From: Desulfosporosinus nitroreducens
GTDB taxonomy: Bacteria > Bacillota > Desulfitobacteriia > Desulfitobacteriales > Desulfitobacteriaceae
Reading direction: 5' to 3'
Length of the DNA stretch: 61,813 nt
NCBI RefSeq assembly: GCF_023897015.1
Contig: NZ_JAMHFY010000030.1
Coordinates: 1-61,813, forward strand
Shown: piece after piece, positions 25,561-34,355 of the stretch
Position numbering within the stretch: the first letter of the stretch is position 1
Layout: the number at the start of each line of letters is the position of its first letter
Notes under the pieces: generated by a model
Seen by the model: the letters and a program-made list of their open reading frames with translations, nothing else
Told to the model about the DNA's origin: nothing
The model's database searches: none
Program-made: the position numbers and the translations under genes

Positions 25561-26706
25561 ATGATAAACATACTGGTCATCGGTGCGAAATTGCAAGGAG
25601 TTGAGGCAATATATCTGGCGAAAAAGGCCGGGTATCATGTTACGGCTTTGGATCATAATGCGGATGCTCCCGGCAGAGATCTGGCAGACGAATTTGTCAA
25701 AGCGGACGTCTTTGATGAAGAAGAGATGCTCCCGCTGTTTTTGAAAGCGGATGTCGTACTGCCGGCAATAGAGGATCATGAAGTCATTGTCAAAGTGGAC
25801 GAGTACGGAAGAAAAATGGGCACTAAAGTCATGTTTGATGTGAATGTGTATAATATTTCCCGTTCCAAACATCGCTCTATTGAACTTTTTCAAAAAAACC
25901 GACTTCCGATACCCGCAATATATCCAGATTGTGTATTCCCTGTTATTTTAAAGCCGGACGGGGAAAGTGGCAGCAAGCATGTAAAGAAGGCTTATTGTCG
26001 TCGAGAGGTAGAAGAATACCTCGAAACGCATAAAAACATTCATACTGTAATTCAGGAATATTTGGAGGGCGCCTCTTATTCTCTGGAAGTGATCGGGGAC
26101 GGAGAACATTTTTATTTTCCGCAGATTACAGAAGTTATAGTAGACGACGAATATGACTGCAAACGAATCGTTGCTCCTGCCAATATGGAAGCGCAGGAAA
26201 AGCAACAGATGCTGGAGATCGGTCAAAGGCTGGCGGAAATCCTGAAAATTAAGGGCATTTTCGACATTGAAGTGATCAGCCAGGCAGGAAAACTGAAATT
26301 ACTAGAGATCGATGCAAGGCTGCCAAGCCAGACCCCGATCAGTGTATATCATTCAACGGGGATGAATATGGTGGAAATGATGACCGAGCTGGCATTAGGA
26401 AACGCCGAGAGCATCCGGATTCTTCCGGCAAAACAGGTTTGTCTGTACCAGCAGATACAGGTTTGCGACGGAAAGATCAAAGTCACAGGAGAACATATCA
26501 TTGGGTCTTGCCGCCAATTGAAGATTCGCAAAGGATTCTTTGGATGCATAGAAGCTATCACCGACTATGAAGAAGGCAGCAGGGACTGGAAAGGAATTAT
26601 TATCGTCACCGGGGAAACCGAACAGCAAGCGCACGAAACATTTCTCATGTTTATTCAGCAATTGAAGAAAGGGTTGGGGATCGAGGACTGGGAGTTTATT
26701 GAATGA
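25561..26706 (+). CDS. pylC: PylC, pyrrolysine biosynthesis ligase (ATP-grasp)
   Basis: 381 aa ATP-grasp protein. An N-terminal Rossmann-like part (INILVIGAKLQGVEAIYLAK) is followed by the ATP-grasp core with PVILKPDGESGSKHV, VIQEYLEGASYSLEVIGDG and LLEIDARLPSQTP (metal-binding Glu/Asp). It joins L-lysine to 3-methyl-D-ornithine. It lies 42 bases behind pylB with AAGGTGGGG as ribosome binding site, and 18 bases before pylD. Confidence 0.95.
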   Translation: MINILVIGAKLQGVEAIYLAKKAGYHVTALDHNADAPGRDLADEFVKADVFDEEEMLPLFLKADVVLPAIEDHEVIVKVDEYGRKMGTKVMFDVNVYNISRSKHRSIELFQKNRLPIPAIYPDCVFPVILKPDGESGSKHVKKAYCRREVEEYLETHKNIHTVIQEYLEGASYSLEVIGDGEHFYFPQITEVIVDDEYDCKRIVAPANMEAQEKQQMLEIGQRLAEILKIKGIFDIEVISQAGKLKLLEIDARLPSQTPISVYHSTGMNMVEMMTELALGNAESIRILPAKQVCLYQQIQVCDGKIKVTGEHIIGSCRQLKIRKGFFGCIEAITDYEEGSRDWKGIIIVTGETEQQAHETFLMFIQQLKKGLGIEDWEFIE

Positions 26707-26724
26707 TGAGAGGAGTAAGGACGT

Positions 26725-27540
26725 ATGTCGAGACTGCTGGAATCTGATATCAATTTGATTGAAACACAACTTCAGGATTATGAAGATCTGTTTATCAGAC
26801 AAACAGGCTATACCATGGAGGAAATTGCTCAAAAAGCGGTCGGTTTAACGGAAAATACAAAGAGAATCAAGACCGCCGTAATTTCGGTTACGAGCGGACT
26901 GGGCATTATCACCGGATTTTCACAAGCGGTGGGAGCCATTCTTCGTCACTGCCGGGTGGAAACGTTGATTGCGGAGAAAACGGACGTTGCCGGTCTCCAA
27001 CAAGCGTATCGGTCAAAATGCGGGATCGCATTTCTTGCCGACGATTGCGTGTGCGCGGCATTTGGGATTGGGAGTGCCGTGCACTCCGACAATGGCTGGG
27101 CTACGGGAAGGGGCTTTGCAGCGGCGATCATCGAGGCTATGAGGAAACAGGGGATAAATCCTCTGCAGGAACGCGTGCTGATAATCGGAGCCGGCCCGGT
27201 GGGACAAGCGGCGGCCCATTACATCGCAGAACAACATGCGATACCAGTAATCTGCGATTTGGACAATAATAAAGCGGCTTGCTTGGCAGCAACTTTGGAG
27301 CATTCCGCATGGATTTCTTCGCCGGCTCCAATCCATCAGTTTACCTATATCATCTATGCCGGTACGATAGGTGATTTTATTACGGGAGAAGACGTGACCC
27401 CAAAAACAATCATTGCGGCACCGGGTATGCCGTGCGGAGCGACGGCTGCAGCCAGAGAAAAAGCCACCGTAATACATAATCCATTGGAGCTTGGGATCAT
27501 AACCATGTATTTTGATTGTATGAAACAGTTAGAGGATTAA
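26725..27540 (+). CDS. pylD: PylD, pyrrolysine synthase (dehydrogenase)
   Basis: 271 aa. The N-terminal domain is helical. The Rossmann domain has the dinucleotide motif VLIIGAGPVGQAAAHYI (about residues 151-167). PylD oxidises L-lysine-N6-3R-methyl-D-ornithine so that the ring closes to pyrrolysine. GAGGAGTAAGG precedes the ATG. Three bases separate it from pylSn. Confidence 0.94.
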   Translation: MSRLLESDINLIETQLQDYEDLFIRQTGYTMEEIAQKAVGLTENTKRIKTAVISVTSGLGIITGFSQAVGAILRHCRVETLIAEKTDVAGLQQAYRSKCGIAFLADDCVCAAFGIGSAVHSDNGWATGRGFAAAIIEAMRKQGINPLQERVLIIGAGPVGQAAAHYIAEQHAIPVICDLDNNKAACLAATLEHSAWISSPAPIHQFTYIIYAGTIGDFITGEDVTPKTIIAAPGMPCGATAAAREKATVIHNPLELGIITMYFDCMKQLED

Positions 27541-27543
27541 GAT

Positions 27544-27873
27544 ATGGAGCAAAAAATAAAGGAAATCAAAAAACAAAAAGTCGTAAGGTATATCTTCAAA
27601 AATCAGAGGCTATTCCAATTGATCAATAAGGTCAAACTATGGCCGTCGCGTTCCGGAACGCTTCACGGTGTAAAATCATTAGAAAATAGAGGTAAGACCA
27701 TGGTGGTGACGACACACTGTGGAGAATCCTTTGTCGCGTGGGATTCGAAAAATAGCCGGAGCGCAAGATGGCTACGCAATCGTTGGTGTAAAAATCCCTG
27801 TAAAAAGTGCAAGATCCCGGAATGGAAACTGACGAAATATTCCCAGACGGTATTTACGGATGCCAGAAAATAG
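27544..27873 (+). CDS. pylSn: PylSn, N-terminal tRNA-binding subunit of pyrrolysyl-tRNA synthetase
   Basis: 109 aa, very basic. It contains LWPSRSGTLHGVKSL, FVAWDSKNSRSARWLRNRW and the metal-binding C-x2-C (NPCKKCKIP), as in bacterial PylSn. In bacteria PylS is split and this part grips the tRNA-Pyl T arm and variable loop. The gene ends in TAG at 27871-27873. If that amber were read as Pyl, only Val-Thr-Val would be added before a TGA, so a backup stop is close. It overlaps neither neighbour; pylSc starts 9 bases later. In D. hafniense pylSn lies at the far end of the cluster; here it stands right before pylSc. Confidence 0.93.
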   Translation: MEQKIKEIKKQKVVRYIFKNQRLFQLINKVKLWPSRSGTLHGVKSLENRGKTMVVTTHCGESFVAWDSKNSRSARWLRNRWCKNPCKKCKIPEWKLTKYSQTVFTDARK

Positions 27874-27881
27874 GTGACGGT

Positions 27882-28724
27882 ATGAGTATAGAATTTACGG
27901 AAACTCAAAAAAACCGATTGACAGAGTTGGGCATCAAAAAGGAAACTGTATTTCGGATGTTTGAAACGGTCAATGAAAGAGAACAGACCTATAAAATAGT
28001 GGAAAAACAGGCGGCGGTAAAAAACAAGGCCGATTTAAAGTACCTGTTGGAACAGAGCCGCAAACCGGCACTTTGCCGATTGCAGCAGGAATTGGCGGAT
28101 GCACTGTGTGAAAAAGGGTTTACCCAAGTGACGACCCCTATCATAATCTCGTCGATGGCCCTAGAGAAAATGACGATTGACAAGAACAACCCTCTGCACG
28201 AGCAGGTGTTCTGGCTGGATCCCAAGACCTGCCTGCGCCCAATGCTTGCACCGAATCTTTATGAAGTTTCCAGAAAGATATTGACCAGCCAAAAGCTGCC
28301 ACTTCGTATTTTTGAAATTGGCTCTTGTTTCCGCAAGGAATCGGAAGGTAACTCTCATTTGAAAGAATTCACCATGCTCAATCTGGTCGAGTGGGGAACA
28401 CCGGAGGAAAACAGAATCGACCAACTAAAACAATTTGCAGACCTGGTGTTAAAGGCAGCCCGAATCGACGACTATTCTCTCCAAGAAGAGGACTCGGTCG
28501 TTTATGGCGTTGGGCTTGATGTGGTAAGCAGAGACGGATTGGAGCTGGCATCTACTGCTATGGGGCCTCATCCGCTGGATGACAAATGGAGAATCACGTG
28601 TTCCTGGGTCGGCATCGGATTTGGTTTGGAACGATTATTGATGCACAGGGAAAAGCAGAGTGGCATCCAGCGTTATTCGAAAAGCAATGTTTTTCTGGAT
28701 GGTGTTTGTTTAAAGATAAAGTGA
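27882..28724 (+). CDS. pylSc: PylSc, catalytic subunit of pyrrolysyl-tRNA synthetase
   Basis: 280 aa class II synthetase core. The regions FTQVTTPIIISSMALEKM (motif 1), CLRPMLAPNLYEVSR, RIFEIGSCFRKESEGNSHLKEF (motif 2, catalytic Arg), EFTMLNLVEWG (Asn and binding-pocket residues) and GIGFGLERLLM (motif 3) are all present. ATG 27882 is chosen because AGGTGACGG precedes it; the longer frame from 27807 overlaps pylSn. It charges pylT with pyrrolysine. Confidence 0.96.
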   Translation: MSIEFTETQKNRLTELGIKKETVFRMFETVNEREQTYKIVEKQAAVKNKADLKYLLEQSRKPALCRLQQELADALCEKGFTQVTTPIIISSMALEKMTIDKNNPLHEQVFWLDPKTCLRPMLAPNLYEVSRKILTSQKLPLRIFEIGSCFRKESEGNSHLKEFTMLNLVEWGTPEENRIDQLKQFADLVLKAARIDDYSLQEEDSVVYGVGLDVVSRDGLELASTAMGPHPLDDKWRITCSWVGIGFGLERLLMHREKQSGIQRYSKSNVFLDGVCLKIK

Positions 28725-28755
28725 TACTCTGTTTCGATAGAAGGAGAAGGTAGGT

Positions 28756-29460
28756 ATGAAAAACCATATGATCCGTTTAGATAAGGGTCAGGGAAAGGAA
28801 CTCGCGGAAAAGAATTTTAGAGACATGTGCGGGTATAACAGGGCAAAACCTGTATCCCAGAAAATAATTGAAAGATCATTAAGAAGTTTGAATGATGTGT
28901 ACCATCAGCTGGAAATCAAGGCTCTGATCTCAGAATACGAAAAAACTTGTGTTGATGGAATAAATATGCTGCTGGACGGAAAACTGTTTACTTGTAATGC
29001 TCTTGCTCAGATTCCCACCGAGGAAATTGAGCGAATATACATCTACCTGTTAACAGTTGGAGAACTAAATTTGAGCGAAGCCAGTATCCTGAATCAAGTT
29101 TACTATGATATGTGGCAAAATGCATACATGGACGCCGGGCAGGAAATATTAAGACAATATTTGCAGGGATTAAGTTGCAATAAAGGCAGGAATGTTTCAG
29201 ATAATTTTGGACCGGGATTTTTCGGTATGGATATTTCACAGTTGGAGCAATTTTTTGCCATATTAGATGGCGAGAAAATCTATTTAAAATTGCTCGACAG
29301 TGGTTTTATGTCGCCCACAAAGAGTTATGCTGGGTTCTTTCTGGTCACAAACAGCAAACAAAACTTCGTCGGAAATGATTGCGGGAACTGCTTATCCTCA
29401 GGGAAAACCTGTATGTATTGTAAGGCGGGAAGAAAGATGGCAAAATACAATATTCAATAG
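28756..29460 (+). CDS. MetH-activation-domain-like protein (vitamin B12-dependent methyltransferase companion)
   Basis: 234 aa. The second half resembles the activation domain of cobalamin-dependent methionine synthase: FGPGFFGMDISQLEQFF, LDGEKIYLKLLDSGFMSPTK and SYAGFF, in the order of the SAM-binding domain. The C-terminus is rich in Cys (C-x2-C-x6-C-x2-C), a likely metal site. Such stand-alone proteins accompany corrinoid methyltransferases and may help to reduce and remethylate an oxidised corrinoid. It follows pylSc after 31 bases with GAAGGAGAAGG as binding site and probably closes the operon. Confidence 0.78.
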   Translation: MKNHMIRLDKGQGKELAEKNFRDMCGYNRAKPVSQKIIERSLRSLNDVYHQLEIKALISEYEKTCVDGINMLLDGKLFTCNALAQIPTEEIERIYIYLLTVGELNLSEASILNQVYYDMWQNAYMDAGQEILRQYLQGLSCNKGRNVSDNFGPGFFGMDISQLEQFFAILDGEKIYLKLLDSGFMSPTKSYAGFFLVTNSKQNFVGNDCGNCLSSGKTCMYCKAGRKMAKYNIQ

Positions 29461-29574
29461 TTCAAGACTATTGACAAGTGAAAAATCCTCATATATTGTG
29501 ATGGTAAGTTAATTAAAGAAAAGCATCGTGCTTTATGAATGAGTTATTCGTAAGATATTTTCTCTGAGCAACGG

Positions 29575-29686
29575 CGCTCTTCGAGGGTAGGTTAGCCTAT
29601 TCCCTGAAGAGCGTTATTTTTTTCCCTGAGCAACGGCGCTCTTCCGGGGTAGGTTTAACCTATTTCTCAGAAGAGCGTCATTTTTT
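29575..29686 (+). terminator. Two tandem, duplicated terminators behind the methylamine/pyl operon
   Basis: CGCTCTTC (29575-29582) pairs with GAAGAGCG (29606-29613), with an inner GAGGG/CCCT stem and a T run. A second copy of the same ~62-base unit follows (29637-29644 with 29670-29677). The start of a third unit (CTCTGAG) is at 29688. The loops differ while the stems are kept. Confidence 0.85.
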
Positions 29687-29908
29687 CTCTGAGTTAGCTG
29701 GTTGCAATGTAAAAAATGTGGGGTGTATCGTTATGAAGCTAATAACTAAAATTATGAACATTACCAAAGAAATAATTGGAGCATCAAAGTCACTTGCTTA
29801 CACACGCACCAGGTTTTACGGATACAAATATTCTGATTAGTTTTTTGCAAATGGGTGCTGGATTAGAAATGCTGGCATGATGATTACAGGATTTATCCGA
29901 TAGCTAAC

Positions 29909-29952
29909 TGCCACTAACACCTCCGCTTCTTCAAGCGGCGGGATAAGTGGCA
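29909..29952. repeat. Hairpin with CCGCTT-CTTC-AAGCGG core
   Basis: TGCCACT and AGTGGCA form the outer stem and CCGCTT/AAGCGG the inner one. Form and size recall extragenic palindromes. Non-coding; upstream of the MocR gene. Confidence 0.5.
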
Positions 29953-29978
29953 CTAAGCTCCTGGATAACATCTTCTAA

Positions 29979-30010
29979 GGTTCAGGTGGGGTAAAAACCC
30001 CATCTGAACC
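29979..30010. other. 14-bp stem-loop in front of the MocR gene
   Basis: GGTTCAGGTGGGGT pairs with ACCCCATCTGAACC around AAA(A), one wobble position. There is no T run on the plus strand. It may be a leader structure or operator 44 bases before the regulator start. The stretch 29690-29905 otherwise shows only short, broken frames. Confidence 0.5.
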
Positions 30011-30053
30011 AAGAATATTGTTAATATCCAGAATTGGAAAGAGGGGGATTTCC

Positions 30054-31469
30054 ATGCTCTTGCTGGATAAAAATGGATCGTTTTTGTATGAACAGCTATT
30101 TGAGACTTTACGGCAGAGTATTATACAAAGTGATCTTAAAACAAACGACGCTCTTAAGCCGATTCGGGTATTGTCGGAAGAACTGCACATCAGCATCAAT
30201 ACCGTGAGCAGGGCATATCAGCAGCTACTGGCGGAAGGATATATCCGGTCGGTTCAGGGAAGCGGCTATTATGTGGAGAACTTGTTAACTTTACCGAGAT
30301 CGAGCGTGTTATATAGAAAGGGACAAAAAGAAGTAGTACGGGAGTCTATTGTTCCGCTGAAGTATGATTTCAATTATGAGAGCATTGAGTCAAGTTTTTT
30401 TCCGTGGACGAAGTGGAGAAAGTATATGCAGGACGCAATGTTGGAGGAATCCTGTTCCACGAAAATCGCATATGAATGCAACAAAGGAAATGTAGAATTA
30501 CGGAAAAGTCTGTGCGATTACATCAATAACAGCCGGGGTGTAAAATGCAGTTGGGAGCAAATCGTCATTTCCGCCGGCACACAATATGCTATGGATATTA
30601 TTACCGATATATTGCATGAGAAAGTATATTCGATAGGTGTGGAAGACCCCAGCTTTATTGGAATGCAAAGAATAGTTACGAATAAAGGATACTCGATCAA
30701 AGCGCTTTCCATGACCGATCTGGGGATCGATATTGATGTCCTAGAAAACTCGATGTGTGATCTGCTTTATTTGACGCCATCCCATCAATTTCCTACCGGA
30801 GTCACTACATCCTTAACAAAACGTTTGCAGATTTTAGAATGGGCGCAAAAGAACCAGGCCCATATTATTGAAAATGATTATGACAATGAATTTTTATATG
30901 GAGAAAAACCCCTTCCCTCTATTCAGTCTTTGAGCACTGGGCAGAATGTGATTTATTTGAGTACATTATCGAAGGTTCTCTCTCCATCTCTTCGGTGTGC
31001 GTATTTTGTCCTCCCATATAAACTTTTGGAAATATACGAAGATAAATACAAGTATTATTATTCGGCGCTTCCGACTAATAATCAGAAGGCACTGGCGTAT
31101 TTTATCAGAGATGGGCATCTCGAAAGACATGTACGCAAGATGTCGCTGTCAAACAGAAGAAAATACGGAATATTTAACAAAGTGATAAAAGAACATCTTG
31201 CAGGTGTCGTTAAGATTTTCCCGGCGCCAGCAGGTTCTCATACCTTGATACAAATTCCGGGATGCACGAGTCAAGAAGGTCTGATCACGAAGATGAGATT
31301 GAGAGGCTTTGGAATTTATGGGACGAAAGTCTATTGGCGGAACCAGCAAAAAGCACCGGAAAACATCTTCCTCTTTGGGTTTAATTCTATACCAGAGGAA
31401 GATCTAGAAGGAGCTTGCATTGAGTTTGCTTGTGCATTGAAGGAAATTATTGAAACATTGGAAATGTGA
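30054..31469 (+). CDS. MocR/GntR-type transcriptional regulator with aminotransferase-like domain
   Basis: About 471 aa. The N-terminal GntR winged helix (about 1-70) has LSEELHISINTVSRAYQQLLAEGYI. The remaining ~370 residues are a fold-type I aminotransferase domain with SAGTQYAMDII, LTPSHQFPTG, IENDYDNEF and STLSKVLSPSLRCAY, where the Lys after Ser-Leu-Ser would hold PLP. MocR regulators often bind two direct repeats near a -35 and respond to an amine or amino acid through PLP. Its position between the pyl operon and the corrinoid activase makes it the best candidate for the repeats at 21591-21744. ATG 30054 follows GAGGGGG; the longer frame from 30018 lacks a site. Confidence 0.88.
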   Translation: MLLLDKNGSFLYEQLFETLRQSIIQSDLKTNDALKPIRVLSEELHISINTVSRAYQQLLAEGYIRSVQGSGYYVENLLTLPRSSVLYRKGQKEVVRESIVPLKYDFNYESIESSFFPWTKWRKYMQDAMLEESCSTKIAYECNKGNVELRKSLCDYINNSRGVKCSWEQIVISAGTQYAMDIITDILHEKVYSIGVEDPSFIGMQRIVTNKGYSIKALSMTDLGIDIDVLENSMCDLLYLTPSHQFPTGVTTSLTKRLQILEWAQKNQAHIIENDYDNEFLYGEKPLPSIQSLSTGQNVIYLSTLSKVLSPSLRCAYFVLPYKLLEIYEDKYKYYYSALPTNNQKALAYFIRDGHLERHVRKMSLSNRRKYGIFNKVIKEHLAGVVKIFPAPAGSHTLIQIPGCTSQEGLITKMRLRGFGIYGTKVYWRNQQKAPENIFLFGFNSIPEEDLEGACIEFACALKEIIETLEM

Positions 31470-31534
31470 TTTTTTTTTATCTTAGATATTGAAGGAATAA
31501 TGTCCTTTAGAATACGCAATCGAAGGAGCAAAAT

Positions 31535-33496
31535 ATGGATTGTCAGGTGATTTTTCAGCCCTCTGGCCGTAGAGGTACGGTAAAAAAAGGGTCTAGCCTA
31601 CTTGAGGCAGCCAGGAAACTGGGTGTAGATATTGAAAGTCCCTGTGGAGGAACAAAATGCTGTGGAAAATGCAAGGTGAAAATTGACGAAGGATATGTTG
31701 ATGAATTGAGCGCGGAAACTCATATTTCCCATGTATCTCAATTAACAGAGAATGAAAAAGATAGGCTTCAACCTCAAGAAATAAGTGAGAAATATCGTTT
31801 AGCTTGCTGTACTCAAATAGAGGGCGACATATTAGTTTTTGTCCCCGAAGAAAGCCGGAGCACTCAACAGGTTGTCTTGGAAACCGGTAAGGATAGAGTT
31901 TTACGGGTCAACCCAGCTGTACGTAACTATTTTGTAGAAATGATACCTGCCAGTCTGGAAGATCACAGAGATGATTCTGAACGATTAAAGAGCGCTCTAC
32001 TGGACCGATACTCCCATCTAGACAAAGAGTTGAGTATCGACTACACAGTGTTGCTCTCATTACCAGTTACCGTGCGCAAAGGAAAATGGTCTGTAACAGC
32101 AACCCTGTGGAAGGAACAGGTAGTCATTGCTCTTGAACCTGGGTTAGTCGAAGCAACTTACGGAGTGGCTGTTGATGTTGGTACAACCACTGTTGCGGCC
32201 TATCTATGTGACCTAACCACGGGGAAGGTATTACAGCAAGATTCAATGATGAATCCCCAGATAAGGTACGGTGAAGATGTCTTATCGCGGATCACCTATG
32301 GTATGAACGATGATAACGGTTTGGCTATATTGCACCAGACTATTATTGAAGGGATTAACACCCTTGTTACACGACTGTCCAAGGCTGCTGGAATTAATGT
32401 GGAGCAAGTCGCTGAAATGGTTCTGGTCTTTAATACTGCCATGCACCATATAGCTTTAAATATTAACCCCTGCTACGTGGGGCGTTCTCCTTTTGCTCCC
32501 GCTGTCCGCAAATCTCTGGATATTAAGGCGCGAGACCTAGGGATAAGCATTGCAGCTGGAGGCAATATTCACTGTCTTCCAGTAGAAGCCGGTTTTGTGG
32601 GTCCAGATAATGTAGCGGTCCTCATTGCAGAAGAACCACATAAACAGGAAAAAAGGAGGTTGCTGATCGATATTGGTACGAACGGAGAAATTGACTTTGG
32701 TAATAAACAGCGGTTGCTATCCACCTCCTGTGCCACTGGCCCAGCTTTGGAAGGAGCTCAGATCAAGTTCGGAATGCGAGCTGCTCCGGGTGCTATTGAA
32801 AAAGTAAGACTAGATCCTGTTTCGTTAGAACCACAGTATAAAGTCATTGGCGAGGCTGATTGGTTCCAGCCGTCTCAAACGATTAAAGCAAAGGGGATCT
32901 GTGGCTCCGGGATTATCGACATAATTGCCGAAATGTTTAAAACGGGAATTATAGACCCAACCGGCAAGTTTAATATGCAACAAACATCCCGAAGAATACG
33001 TCGGAATGCTAACAATAAGCCCGAGTATGTATTGGCCTGGTCAGAGGAGACGTCCATCGGAAGTGACATTACTGTGACTCAAGGGGATGTTAGAGAAATA
33101 CAATTGGCCAAAGCGGCATTGTACACTGGTGCTAAAATCCTCATGAAAAAATGGGGTACTGACCAAGTGGACAGTGTTACCTTAGCCGGTGCTTTTGGTA
33201 GTTATATCAACAAAGAAAGCGCTTTGGTTATCGGTCTGTTCCCAGATTGTAATTTGGATAATGTAGTTGCTGTGGGGAATGCTGCGGGAGACGGAGCCAA
33301 AATAGCCCTTTTAGATAAAGATAAAAGGGTAGAAGCCCAAGAAGTAGCCGATTTTGTTCAATTCGTGGAAACAGCTGTCGAACCAGATTTTCAGTCTCAG
33401 TTCGTGCAGGCGATGTATTTCCCTCATGGAAAGGACACTTTTCCCCATGTGCAGCATATCTTGGACACAATACCCACAGTAAAACATTCAAAGTAA
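31535..33496 (+). CDS. RamA-like corrinoid activation protein (2Fe-2S ferredoxin-ASKHA fusion)
   Basis: 653 aa. Residues 1-95: plant-type ferredoxin domain with C37-x5-C43-x2-C46 and a fourth Cys in RLACCTQ. The middle and C-terminal parts form the ASKHA-ATPase-like unit seen in bacterial activators: GVAVDVGTTTVAAYL (phosphate 1), MNPQIRYGEDVLSRI, LLIDIGTNGEI (phosphate 2), TSCATGPALEGAQI and LAGAFGSYIN. These proteins use ATP to lower cob(II)amide to cob(I)amide in corrinoid proteins such as MtmC. GAAGGAG precedes the ATG. It follows the MocR gene by 65 bases. Confidence 0.92.
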   Translation: MDCQVIFQPSGRRGTVKKGSSLLEAARKLGVDIESPCGGTKCCGKCKVKIDEGYVDELSAETHISHVSQLTENEKDRLQPQEISEKYRLACCTQIEGDILVFVPEESRSTQQVVLETGKDRVLRVNPAVRNYFVEMIPASLEDHRDDSERLKSALLDRYSHLDKELSIDYTVLLSLPVTVRKGKWSVTATLWKEQVVIALEPGLVEATYGVAVDVGTTTVAAYLCDLTTGKVLQQDSMMNPQIRYGEDVLSRITYGMNDDNGLAILHQTIIEGINTLVTRLSKAAGINVEQVAEMVLVFNTAMHHIALNINPCYVGRSPFAPAVRKSLDIKARDLGISIAAGGNIHCLPVEAGFVGPDNVAVLIAEEPHKQEKRRLLIDIGTNGEIDFGNKQRLLSTSCATGPALEGAQIKFGMRAAPGAIEKVRLDPVSLEPQYKVIGEADWFQPSQTIKAKGICGSGIIDIIAEMFKTGIIDPTGKFNMQQTSRRIRRNANNKPEYVLAWSEETSIGSDITVTQGDVREIQLAKAALYTGAKILMKKWGTDQVDSVTLAGAFGSYINKESALVIGLFPDCNLDNVVAVGNAAGDGAKIALLDKDKRVEAQEVADFVQFVETAVEPDFQSQFVQAMYFPHGKDTFPHVQHILDTIPTVKHSK

Positions 33497-33509
33497 GAGT
33501 GAGGGAACG

Positions 33510-33623
33510 ATGAAACAACTACTTATTGTTAAAATCGGTACCACCTATACCTCTATTGCCAAGAAGTATGGGGATTTTGAGGATTTCATATCAATCAGAA
33601 ACCCTAGATACTATGGATGGTAA
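33510..33623 (+). pseudogene. N-terminal stub of a class I glutamine amidotransferase-like gene
   Basis: Thirty-seven codons starting MKQLLIVKIGTTY with AKKYGDFEDFI, the usual first strand of GMP-synthase-like amidotransferases. It then runs into foreign sequence and a TAA. Only 13 bases behind the RamA-like gene. Confidence 0.55.
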
Positions 33624-33733
33624 ACGGCCGATCGATTTGTTGATTGGGCCTGAGGGAGGGTTTGACCTGAACGAGGTCTCGTTTGCACGTGAGAAGCTGG
33701 GGGCTGAAAGTGTTTCGTTGGGGCCTGGATCCG
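33612..33733 (+). pseudogene. Internal fragment of rsmE (16S rRNA m3U1498 methyltransferase)
   Basis: The frame reads DLLIGPEGGFDLNEVSFARE and AESVSLGP, the SAM-binding knot of RsmE (IGPEGGF...SLG.R). The piece is about 40 residues long and has no start or end of its own. It breaks off at the GGATCC near 33730. Confidence 0.7.
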
Positions 33734-34318
33734 AATTTGAACTACAGCCAGGCGGTGCTTCTTTTAGGGATCCCAAAGGAGGAACGGGCGCAATTTATCA
33801 TCGATATGGATATCGAGGGAATGACTAAACAGGAACTCAGGCAAGCGGTCAATGAACGGACGCAGACCCTGCAAGAAAAAGACCAGGTTTTACAGGAAAA
33901 AGACCAGGCTCTGCAGGAGAACGCGGACCTCCAGAAAACAGTGGAAGACCAAAGCGGTATCATCACCGAGCTGACTACGGAGCTTGCCAATCTGAAGGTC
34001 CAATTGGAGAACGTCAAGACGTCCAAAGCGGAACTCGATAAAACGGCCAGGCAGCTGAAGGATTCGCTGGAATCGCTCGAACAAAGCTCATCCGCCAAGG
34101 GCTACGAGAGGATGAAAACGAACTTCATTAATACCTCGCTCAAGGTCAGGGCCAACCATATCGCCTTCCTCTGTGAAAACCTGGATAAAACCATTAAGGA
34201 AGTAAAGCATGAGCTTCTCCAAATCGCCCCCAATGATAAGGAGACGTATATTACTTATAAGAATAAAGTTTACGATCGTTTGAGTGTGTGGCTTAAGGAC
34301 GAGACGTGGAGCAGGTAA
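33734..34318 (+). pseudogene. C-terminal part of a DUF3102 protein
   Basis: The frame starts in mid-protein with LNYSQAVLLLGIPKEERAQF, a typical DUF3102 join. It continues with a long coiled coil (repeats of LQEKDQ) and a helical end. The N-terminal half is absent. Its full-length relatives are carried on mobile elements of Firmicutes. With the two preceding scraps it shows repeated recombination at this point. Confidence 0.7.
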
Positions 34319-34355
34319 GCTCGTCCCGGCGGAGATGCGCAGTAAGGAATGGTGG

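Noticed and set aside
29733..29870. Short frame starting MKLITKIMNITK with a continuing shifted frame
   Set aside because: Could be a remnant of a small gene, but it is too short and has no recognisable family.
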